Below, one piece after another: positions 1 to 10,900 of a stretch of 64,000 nt of DNA. The stretch is from assembly GCA_036365455.1 (NCBI GenBank), contig JAWQUS010000025.1:20434001-20498000 (forward strand), in the 5' to 3' direction. Origin of the DNA: Macrosoma leucophasiata (Eukaryota; Arthropoda; Insecta; Lepidoptera; Hedylidae). The translations under genes were made by a program, and so were the position numbers. The notes below the pieces were generated by a model. That model did no database searches. It saw nothing but the letters and a program-made list of their open reading frames with translations, and was not told the DNA's origin. Position 1 is the stretch's first letter, and every line of letters begins with the position of its first letter.

Positions 1-907
1 TTTACGATTTATATTTGACGTCTGACTCATATGACATTTTGACAGTTCTCAGTGTCGCGGGCTGGGCGGGCATTGAGATATTACATATGGAGAGGCCCTA
101 ACGATTTGGCGTGACTACCTACGAAAGGGCGATTAATATGGCCGCCTTTCATATGGTTGTTTTCGATAAATATGTAGCCATCGTTTTACTCGAATTAGTG
201 ACTATGACTCTGACTGACGGATTGACTTTTACCCTGCTTCTAGGTACACGCGATATAGCGAGGCCATTACTAAAAAAAAAACATTGGCTAATATGACAGT
301 GACAGTTGAGATTTTTTGAAAATGTTGAGATTTTTATCATAAAACATTCGATAATGTTCGATAGTGTAGAAAGTGATACTTATTATGAAATGAAAAGTAA
401 TTTTTCATGTTGCCAAAACTTCGTAAAAACTCCTAGTAAAGTCCCCATTACTTTACTAGACTCATTTCATCATATTATTATTCCACGTGGAAACATCCAA
501 TCATCGTCAACTTCCCATAAGGATAATCTTTATAACAAATGAAGAAAATAAAAACAAATGAAGATTGGCTAGGACTTAAATCCACGGCCGTAGAAGAAAT
601 AAAAAAAACCATTTTGTTGTGAAAAAAATACAGTAAAATTATGTTTAAATGTTCCAATACTTCTTATTGGTACTTTGGAGAAACAAAAGTTTCCACAGTC
701 TTTTCCCCCTTTAATCTGTTTCTGCATTGCTACAAGCTAAGCGCATTTTTTTGAGGGTCTAAAATGTTTGCAATCTCCAGAGCAGTAACATGGGATCCCT
801 ATCTATGAGACCCATTCTTTTTGTCCGCCCGTGTGCCAAATTGATGATAGAAGCGTGTAGACTGGTTGACTTAGTAAAAGAAAAAAAAAACATTTATAAC
901 CCGTGAG
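1..907. other. No gene seen
   Basis: AT-rich DNA with only short unconvincing open frames. Nothing recognised. Confidence 0.4.
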
Positions 908-1022
908 CTGAGTGATTCTATTTTCTAAAGAACCTTTCAATAATAATAAATACTTAGCTAACCAAAATTGATTAGCTAGGTATTCATTATATCATATTTT
1001 TTTAGTTAATAGAATCACTCAG
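908..1022. mobile_element. Small MITE (115 bp)
   Basis: Inverted ends CTGAGTGATTCTATT (908-922) and AATAGAATCACTCAG (1008-1022), with an AT-rich middle that is also partly palindromic (TAGCTAACCAAAATTGATTAGCTA). Confidence 0.7.
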
Positions 1023-1039
1023 TTCCCGTTTTACAAATA

Positions 1040-1195
1040 TTTTTTATTCTGATTCTTCGATTCGATGTATTGAAAAAAAAAACATCGATGTATACTCGAT
1101 GTTGAAGAACTAAAAATACATCGGTTTGATTCGATGTTTTTATGAAATACATCGAGTGTTTAGAAAACATCGATGTATATCGTCCATCCCTACTG
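1040..1195. repeat. CATCGATG-rich repeat, probable hAT-type MITE remnant
   Basis: At least six copies of CATCGATGT/ATACATCGA in both orientations within 150 bp, ending ATATCGTCCATCCCTA, which resembles the CAGGGATGG-type ends of some insect hAT elements. A mate end is not clear. Confidence 0.5.
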
Positions 1196-1694
1196 TAGGT
1201 ACTTGTAGTATGTAGTATTATTCATAGAGTAATTTAAGTATGTATTATTTTTGTGATAAAATATCGATCAACCCACCGTTTGATTTTGCTATTTTTATTA
1301 ACTGTGTTGTGTTGTGAGAGTTTCAATGTTTTTAATACGATTGCGTCTACAAAGACATCACCAACTTGACCAACTTCAATAAAACACCCGATTGTGTAAG
1401 TGTGTAAGTTAACCAAATTGCCTTTATAAAGCATTAGTTGTGTTCGTATAAAAAATTGTTATTGGGTGCAAATATATTATGACGCAATTAAGTGAAATTC
1501 AGATATCTCAAATTTACAGTGGTCCTAACAACGGGGATAATATAAAGTTGAATTAATGGATTGATACGCCGTCCCAATCTGTCGTGAATCAGTAAAGATT
1601 TGATTATTCAGGTACGTAAATTCTGTAAATACTAATCTATTACTAGCTACATTTGTATATAACAGCTTTGTTAACAGTATTCAATAAACATAGG
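1196..1694. other. Upstream region of MBD-R2
   Basis: This interval should hold the 5' UTR and promoter. No convincing TATA box or initiator can be chosen from sequence alone. Confidence 0.3.
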
Positions 1695-1920
1695 ATGGCC
1701 GTAAAAACATGTTGCATTGAACATTGTAAGTCATGCTCAACAAGAAAAGAGGATGTTGGTGTAACATACCACAAGTTTCCGAAAGACACACACTTGCGTG
1801 ATAAGTGGGTAGCGGTCACACGTTACACACACACAGACACACCGTCACATGTCTGCTCCAGACACTTCTGTCGGAGTGATTTTAAATTGTACTCGGACTC
1901 TAAATATATACTGAAGCCAG
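1695..1920 (+). CDS. MBD-R2: MBD-R2 exon 1: THAP domain
   Basis: This exon gives 75 codons plus one base. It carries the THAP zinc ligands (the CCIEHC cysteines and C-S-R-H in HVCSRHF), the conserved KFP and W (DKWVAVTR), and stops within LKP. Donor CCAG/GTATTT. The C-terminal THAP motif is completed only after splicing to 7903, nearly 6 kb downstream, which is strong evidence for the join. Confidence 0.9.
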
Positions 1921-4900
1921 GTATTTACTTGTTATTGTAGATAGATGGTTGTGCTATGTTTATTATTTGATGCACTCGCTGTAGACTTTAGTTTGGTTAT
2001 TGATTTGGATTTAGACTATTTGCATCTGTCTCACCATATTATATAGTCTTTTCATCTCGTAATTTTATTTTCTTAAGTTTTCTAAGCAGTTATGGGCGAT
2101 TCTACAAAAGTTGGGCGACTTGATGTCATCAGTCGATAAAACACATATTTTTTTAAATTATATAAATATTACCAAATATTTCAATTAATCTAAGTTACTT
2201 TTAGGTGTCCACTAAATTATGACGTTTTATTTCTATTTCAAGTTATTGAAATAATGTAATCAATGTTCTAATCGTCAGTACTATGGCGTGTCACAACTCC
2301 CAAATGACACAATAGATCGTACTTTTCTCGAGTTGTTTATAAGTTATTGTAAACTTTACTTGTATAATGCAGAAAAAGATACATTTTGTAATATATTTTC
2401 CATATTTCGAAATAACCCAATTGTTAATAGTTAAAATAAAAATTGTCTATACTTTGTGTTTGTTTTTACTCGTCAGTCCTGTGTGCAATATTAAAATTCA
2501 AATTTCTCGCAAATTATGTAAGTTCAAACCTCAAGTCCTCGATCTTTCTATAGTACTATTAGTGAAGTTATCTACAGGTGCCATATTTGTCAAGACGGCA
2601 TATTTAAAACAGCGTCAGCTGGCCGGCAGAGACCAGAGAATGTGTAGTGCCAGTCAATATTTCAGTACCGTGGTGAGTAATTATTTCTTTATTTTAACAT
2701 ATTTTCTTGTAATTTCAATATAACTAAGTGTGTTTTTTTAAAATAATGCACCCCACTTATGAAATTGATTAGTAAAAACATTACTTGGCATTAAAACCTA
2801 GAATTTGTATCTAATCCATCAGTACCGTGTCATCAGTCCTATGGCAAATGCTCCGACAAGGAACTGACATGTTACCACGGTACTGATGACATTATGTTAG
2901 GGCCTTTAAATTTAAATTGATACTGGTATTTAAAAAATATTTTTATGATTTCAGATGAAAACTAGAGTTTGAGAGTTGAGAATCACATTGTTCAAAGTCT
3001 GGAATACGGACGGCACTTTGTTTCAACTGGATGAAAATGACGTGTCAGATGTGCCAGTAGAGCAGATACTAAAAAAGCTTCCCGTTCCAAATCTTGTAAT
3101 GAAAGGAAATAGGATATTTCACGAATTTAATTATGTTTTTGAAAAGTGATTATTTTATTCCTACTTACTATAACTAGTACTATAGACTGAGTTAGTTAGA
3201 AGTTATTTTCGTTACACCTGAAAAGTTATTGCTAACTTTTCTATTTTGCTAATTTTGTTTATGACCAAAATATGTATCGTTTAATATTTCTTAATAACTA
3301 ATAAATATGTTGTTTATTGTTACGGACACTGTCTCAGTTTGCAGGTATTTATTTAGTTGTTATTTTTTGTCAATACTGAAATGTTTATGACTAAGACTTC
3401 TATTTTGCGAATGTTATTTAATGACAAAAAGGTATTCGTTAAATATTTCATAGCTACTATTTAATATAGTGACATTCAGTACAACAAGTTATGAAGAATA
3501 AATACAACGAAGAGTAAAAAAAGCTTTGAGAAAATTTTAGTCACAAGAAATTTTAAAAGGAAATCACACCTTGGAACTTAAGAAAATTGTAATGGACACT
3601 TGCATATTACTTAGTCTGCTATACGGATGTCAAACCTGGGTCCACACTAAGAAAACCCAACAGAAAATTACAACCACCCAGAGATCCATGGAAAGAATCA
3701 TCACAGGAGTGAGGAAAATACAGAAAGTAAAAAGCGTAACCATACGAAGCAAAACCAAATAAACAGATGCATTAAAACACGCACTTCAACTCAAATGGCG
3801 ATGGGCATCCTGATGACTGGTGGACAAGGAGAACAACAATCTGGAAAGGTCCCCCAGGAAACAAAAAGGTTGGCAGACCTAGTAAACGTTGGATTGACGA
3901 TATAGCCCAGTCAGCTAGTAGTAGATGTGATGATGTTTAACTTGGCCAAAAACCGGAAGAGGATGGAGGAGGCCTACACCCAAAATGGGACTGAATCTTA
4001 CTAACACTACTAACATAGTATAAGATTAGGAACTAAAAAATAACACTATTCATAAACTTGTTAAAAGAAACTCAAAATACATACATGTAAACTTGTAACC
4101 ATATATATAGTTACAAGTTGGATACAGAATAAAAGGCTTATTTATTTTTATCTATTAAAAAGGAAATTATCTCAGCATTAGCAAGTATTCAGTGGACTGT
4201 TTTGAAGACTGGTTTTTTACAGGTAGTAAGTAAGCAACCTCGAAATTTGTTACAGTGAACTAAATAGTTGTCTGTATTTTGATTTACTGGTGGTAGAGTT
4301 CCAGTAAATCAAAATACAGACTAAGAGCTCTAGGCATAGGCACCACCGCATTGCCCAACCTATCTGCCGCCATATGGTAGGGTTAAGCACTATCGTGTTC
4401 CGGCTAGATGGTAATATACGGCCCCGTAATAACTTACACATAATAACTCAGGTCTCAGGGGTGGCAATACATCTGCATTTTGACCTCTGGTCTTTATGTG
4501 AGTGTCTATAGGCTGCAGTCATCACTTAACAGCAATGTGAACTGCAGGATTGTCTGCCAACTTCATTACATAAAAAAATTGTCGTAAGTATTTGTCATTT
4601 GAACCTAAGATATAAGTGTCATTATTAGATATTAAGATATTTGCAATAAATCTGAAATTTCCTAAGAATTGTGTCTTTTAATCAGTACCGTGTTAGCCTC
4701 GTCAGTTCCCTGGCACTCAAATTTACAAAAATCCGGATATTTCGAAAACTAATTTAGAAAGTTACTGGCCTGATTTAGGATGGTTTCAGTATTGTATTAC
4801 CTCCCTCCCCATGTCAAAAAATCTTCTTTTGTTCAAAAGGTGTGTAAACAAAATGAATGTAAAAGTCGCCCAACTTTTGTAGAAGTGCCCTTATATATTT

Positions 4901-7900
4901 CTTAAAACTCTGTTAGGAACTTAACGAATCAAGCAGAAGTAACTATTCAAAGAAAAAAGCAAACATATATAACATTATTGTAACAGCATGTTATAAGTTT
5001 AATCCATCTTTTGTGTAAGGTATGAGGATAAACTATGTATAGACAATATAATATTGCGTAGGTATAGACAATAAATTTGGTGATGGTTTTTGCGCCAGTA
5101 TTTTGCTTTACTTTAAAAGAAATACAGAAGTACATGTCAATAAAGATGTAAATTGGGATCAATAAATGGGAGGGTAAATTTGGTATGCGCTGAGATGATT
5201 GTTGGTGATGAAGTGGTTGGAGTGGCATCTGAAACTACACAAGAAGTACAACAAAGTAAAATTATCCTCTCCATTTTTATTTAAATCCTTATGAAAGACC
5301 TGCAAGTGATAACTAGAAAGAAAGAAAGAAAGAAAGAAGAAAGAAAACATTTATTTGGACAGCACAGAACATGACGATACAAATTGCCAGACGATTGGTA
5401 CACAGGTACAATTAAACAAAAAGCAAAAACAATAACAATTATAAAAGAAAAAAATAATAAAAAAAGAGATTAAGTCTCACGGCTGGTCCAAATGGGAGCC
5501 CAGATCAGCTTCATGTCAAGTCGATAACATCAATCGACTTGACATTGATTTTCATCTGGGACCCTGGTGTTTCACGGATGTCAAGCAGATCAAACAAATT
5601 AAATTAATAATGGTTAACAATATAAACTTACATATTTTATCAGGAAAAATAATATAGCGTATTTACGATAATAATACACATATTCTTATTATACCATACA
5701 TAAAAATAAATGTTTACAATGAATATTTTTTACATAATATACTTATATTACGTATATAAACCGATAGTGTTAAAAGATAGTAAACATATTATTATACATA
5801 TTTTTTTTTTTTATTATGGCATTGCTATTACGCATATTGCCAGTGTCAAGTAAAACGATATTTCGTATTTATTTAAGTAGCGTCAAAGTTAGTATAATAT
5901 CAAGTATAATATGTAAGTATCAAGTATAATATAAGTTATCAAGTATAATATGTCAGTCAAGTGAGTTAAAGTCAAGTTATTCGAGTAAAGCGATGGTTAC
6001 TTTACCAGAACATTTACTATGAAGTTTTGGAGGCAACCTGAAAGGTCATGTTTTCGCACTGTTATTCTATTTCACTAAACACTGGCACTGTAATAAACCT
6101 TTATCAAACAAAATGCCACCAACTTTATTTAATATAACTTAATAAGACACCAAGAAAATGATATTTACCCTTAAACAGGCTCCACAAAACCGCTGTAAGG
6201 AATAAAGTGTTATATATGGATTTAAAATTTTCAAATTCAAATTATTTATTGCGTTATGTCATATGGGTACATAGGTGGTATTGTACAATGACACCCTGTT
6301 AGGGTATTTAGGCTTTCATTAGCGCCCTGTATGATTCCTTATCAACAATTTCTTTCAAAAACCCTGAAATCCCTGAAAAAAAAAATGTGGGAAAACATAA
6401 TCCCATTGCCTGGGTACAAACTACCTTTTATGTGATAACTAAGCGGTAGCAGTACCTGTTGAAAAAATAAGGATCCTCATTTGTAAATGACGTTTAAATA
6501 GATTTTGCAATATTTTAATTTATAAGTAAGTACATTACTTTTCAGTAAAAAAAAATTAATAGATAAAAAAATCCAAACAATGTCGGGTGAAAAGGGTAGT
6601 ATAAAAAAGTAGGTAATTTGAACAGGCAAAGGGTATTATAGCTCCCACAAATAAGTTCAACTCAACAGGCTTTGGTCACATGTTCCCCACATTATTATTT
6701 GCCTTATTTTAGACAATTTAGCAAGAAATCAACAAGAAATAATGTAAATCTAGTTAGAAAAACTCAAAATCTCTATTTTATAAAAAAATGTACGATTTGA
6801 CTTTCTTCGATTTGCCATAATCTAAATAAAACTTGCACAGTCACACAAAAACACGCTTTACCGGTAAGTCAAAACTCAAATGGCTGTCAGTGTCACATAC
6901 GTTCCGATACACAGAGTTTTCAAATACTGAACCATAGAGTATCAATATAAGATTAGATTTTGACAGATTGTGGGCTTTCTAATACCAAAACCTGACTATA
7001 GCATCGAAAAATCTATGTAGGAAGCATACGTCAGCGGCCTGCTTAAGGGTTAATAAGAGCACCATACGCCTCTTTCAAGGTTCCCGCCAAAACTCCCATT
7101 ATACATATTATTACGTACGGAGTATAATAATAATGAATATTAAATTCATGACGACATAGCGTGGTGCGTCGGTAAAATGATAAGAGTGGGAGGCTCGATA
7201 AAACGACAAGTGACGTCATAGTCGAGTACGTCGATAAAGTGGCTACAGCTGAGCAGGAGGCCCGATAACCGTGATCGTACATAAAATAATATAAGAACAC
7301 AAAAATATATTTTATGACTAAACATAATTTGTTATGTACATTACTATAGAATAGAATTCTAAATCATGAAACATAATAAAGCATATAAATAATCATAACA
7401 CTATTTTAAAAGGGTTGGATAGAAAAAATAGAATCATTAAGCAGGCCATTTATACACTGCAATTATTTTTATCATCGTAAGCTGTTTTAAATTTGTATGT
7501 ACATACAATGTTTAGATGTAATGCTTTGCACGTAACTACAAAGTATCTCTGGTTCTGCAAAATTCTCTATGTGCATTTTAATTTTTGTTGTTACTTTGAT
7601 TATAAATTTGAGCTTCACTTTTTACGAAAATATTTAGCAACTTTTAAAAGCCTAGCGAATCAAAGTCTAGTACAGTGCTTACATAATTTCCAAGTTATAT
7701 TTTGTTTCTTTATTGCCATTTAGAAATATATCTATAATTTAGAAACCTGGTATAAAATTCAGCATTATTATCTTTAAATGCATTTTGTTGCTTTATATTT
7801 TCTTTATACTTTCACTTCAAATGTATGTTTTAATTTATGCATTGTAGTTATGCATGAGGTTATAATTAAATAACCATCAATTGATCTGCTAATCTCTTTC

Positions 7901-10900
7901 AGATGCAGTACCATCTATATTCTCTTGGGTAGTAGACAAAAAAGAAAACAAAATGGATAATATTCAAGATATTCTTCAAGAAACCAAAAATCATTCTAAT
8001 GCACCAATTGAAGATCCTATTGATGTTAAAAACACATCTGGAAATAGCAATGAATCAGAACCGGAGAATTTAGAGGCAATAAAAAAGTTTATACAAGATC
8101 AAGAGACTCAGGAGTCTGAAAAAAGGCAAGAGGAGGAGCCTCCTGTAAAGGAATCTACAGAAATTGAAGATAGCAATAAGGATGTTCTTGAATCTGAAAG
8201 TGGTAACATAGTGATTTGCCACACTGAGACGAGTGCAGTGGCCTCTAGTGTGATGGACATGATTCTGAATGAGACAGAATCAAAAATTGAAGATAAGAAG
8301 GGTGAAAATATGAAAGCTAATGCAAAACAGGGTTTATCTCTAAATGACAAAGGTATTGTTTACTTTTTTATTTTGCAGTAAGCAATATGTAGGAATGTGT
8401 GTCTGCTTCTACAAAGATTCGGGGTTAGGGAGGAGGGGGAGGAAGTGGGGAGAGGTAAGTACACTGTCTCCGAAAATAGTGTCCAGGACCAGAACCAGAG
8501 TCTGTGTGATAACAGGGTTAGAAGTGGCAGATTTGAAATGATAGACCCTAGATTATTTAAGTTTTGTTTGCTAATGGATAATGTAAGAAGAGTAAAGTAG
8601 TTAGTGGCTAAGCTATGGTTGCCAGTCAATAATCATTTAGTTAAACAAGGCCTGTGGTAGTTCGAAGAAACTAGGAAAAAGGATTCTGTATTTGTTTCTC
8701 ATATGAAATCTTCTATAGAGACCACAAAGATCATATTACCTATTATCTACCTATATCATTTTAAGTTGTTTGCAGGTACTATGGCGTTATCAGTGGGTTC
8801 CAAAGTGGAAGCTAAGGACTTTGCAGAATATTGGTATCCAGCTCAAATTGTTGAAGTTGATTATGATGAAATGGAAGTATTGGTGCACTACGAGAATGCC
8901 TCAAACAAGTGAGTGGTTTTAAGAAATTTAATTAATTTGTCTTCTGAATGAAACAAATTACCTTACCTTTTAAAATATTTTTTTTTGGAATACTTCCCCT
9001 TTTTTACCTAGAAAACCGAAGATTAAAGTACACTATGCGAGATGTAATGGAGAAAGCCTAAAACCAGGATAAAATTGCGACGCTTGTTATGTCTTGACCT
9101 TTGCAACTTCGGCTACGTGATTATATATTATTATGTACATATTTTGGTTCTATTAGTATTCTAAAATTATTAATACCCTTTAATCGGGCGAAATTCCGAC
9201 AGATTGCAACCCTAGGTAGAGCCCATTGATGCAGTTGCTAGGCCACTGTTGTCAACGTTCGGAGTATAAACAGTGGTTGCTAGGCAACAAACTACGGTTT
9301 CTAGGACGACCATCTTGTTTTTAATCCATAACATACTTCTTTATTGGAATTTTATTTCAACTTCCATACTGTTGATATTTGGATTTAAATAGCAATTAAT
9401 ATCAATTGTTGCTTGAAACAAGTAACAAAGTTGTCTTTTTCTTTCAATTTTATTGCTCTTCATGTCGTAGCTACCTGATTAAAACCAAATTCATGTACGT
9501 TACATGAATCAATATTCACTAACCGTAATTCGTTTCAGTTAACAATCCACCCATTTCTTTGCAACAATGTGAATAGGTTTCTCACTGCTACTTAAAAAAT
9601 AAACAGGTATACCAAATACAAGTCCGTACGCTCCAGGTCGACCCTGGTACTAGTAAAAGCTACCTAATAAGAGGTTTAATAGTTGAAATTATTATTATCA
9701 GTACCATGTACTTATTGTAAATTGTTCAAAGCTCATCAACATTTTATCAAATCTTAATTTCAGACACGATGAATGGATCAGCGTGAGTAGTCCAAGGTTA
9801 AGGCCACTTACCACAACAATGAAGCCCGAACTAGAACCGCAGCAGGTTTCAGAACCTGCGCCGGTAAAGGAAGAGCCTAAAACCGAAGATAAACCGAAAT
9901 TATCGTTTGTGGTTGGTGAAAGATGTTTGGCGCGTTGGCGCGATAGTAGGCGGTTCATGGCGACCGTACATAGTAATTTGGGCGAAGGTAAGTATTAATG
10001 TTTCTTGAAATGTTTTACCAGCTTGCTCTATTACATCTTGATCTTAGCATAATGTAATTTAACGATTGGACAGATAAAATAAAGTTTTTATCATTTTCTA
10101 TCAGGTTATGCATGTTTGGTTTTAGTTTTAACTGCCTCATTTTCTTTACATAATCAATGAGCTATATGTCAATTGGATCTGAACTTAAAAGAGACCGGAT
10201 GAATTATTTTATATTTTTTCGATATTATATACTTCTGTTCCAATTTCTAGGAAACTACGAGGTTATATTCGACGACGGCGTCCATTGGAAGTGCAATGTC
10301 ACAAGGATGTACAAATTAAAACGTTCGGATAAATCTGATCTATACATTGATATTCCTCTGTCCACACCACCTTCAACGCCCTCTCCAATTCTTACAGGCT
10401 CCGGTCCCAGTGATTCCCCCACCGCTCCCGTTACCCCTAATCAAGCCTTTCACACCCATCTCTTCGATCCAACAAGAGACTATTTAGGGTCTAAGAGCGA
10501 ACGTCGTGAAATGAAACGCAAGTTGAATATAAAAGAGATATTCAATATCGGTCAGAAGCAACGAAAAAAGCCGTTGACGCCGCAGGAACCCAAGGTAAAG
10601 CGAGAAAAGAACCCAAGAGTTAAGAAAGAGAAGGAGAATATCAAGACTGAGGTAAAAGTTGAGGTTGAAGATAATTTTGATGTTAAAGCTGATATACCTG
10701 GTGAGTTAATTTATTAAAAAAAACATGTGGAATTCACATGTGGTAGAAGTGAAACTTTCAAAAATTTTCGTAAGAGTCACTGTGCTTCCTATTTCATTTT
10801 CTCCCACGTTATATCTTATGAATTTATGTGTCTGTTTCTCTCTACTGTCGCATTTCCGTTTCATGGACTTTCAAATCATATACCCTAAATAAGTTTTCAC

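Larger units (their letters stand above)
2094..4890. mobile_element. 2.8-kb TIR DNA transposon in MBD-R2 intron 1
   Basis: Inverted ends match at 26 of 28 positions: GGGCGATTCTACAAAAGTTG(GGCGACTT) at 2094-2121 and its complement at 4863-4890. TTAT flanks both ends (2090-2093, 4891-4894), a possible target duplication. Subterminal CAGTACCGTG motifs occur in both orientations (2272, 2660, 2820, 2873, 4683). Inside lie a short coding-like stretch (2987-3149), a LINE fragment (3490-4010) and an F1 repeat (4283-4577). No complete transposase was recognised, so the superfamily is unassigned. Confidence 0.7.

Noticed and set aside
2367..2723. 118-codon plus-strand open frame
   Set aside because: Mostly hydrophobic residues from AT-rich DNA; its 3' part includes the CAGTACCGTG subterminal motif of the transposon, so the exon-like GTGAGT at its end is probably chance.
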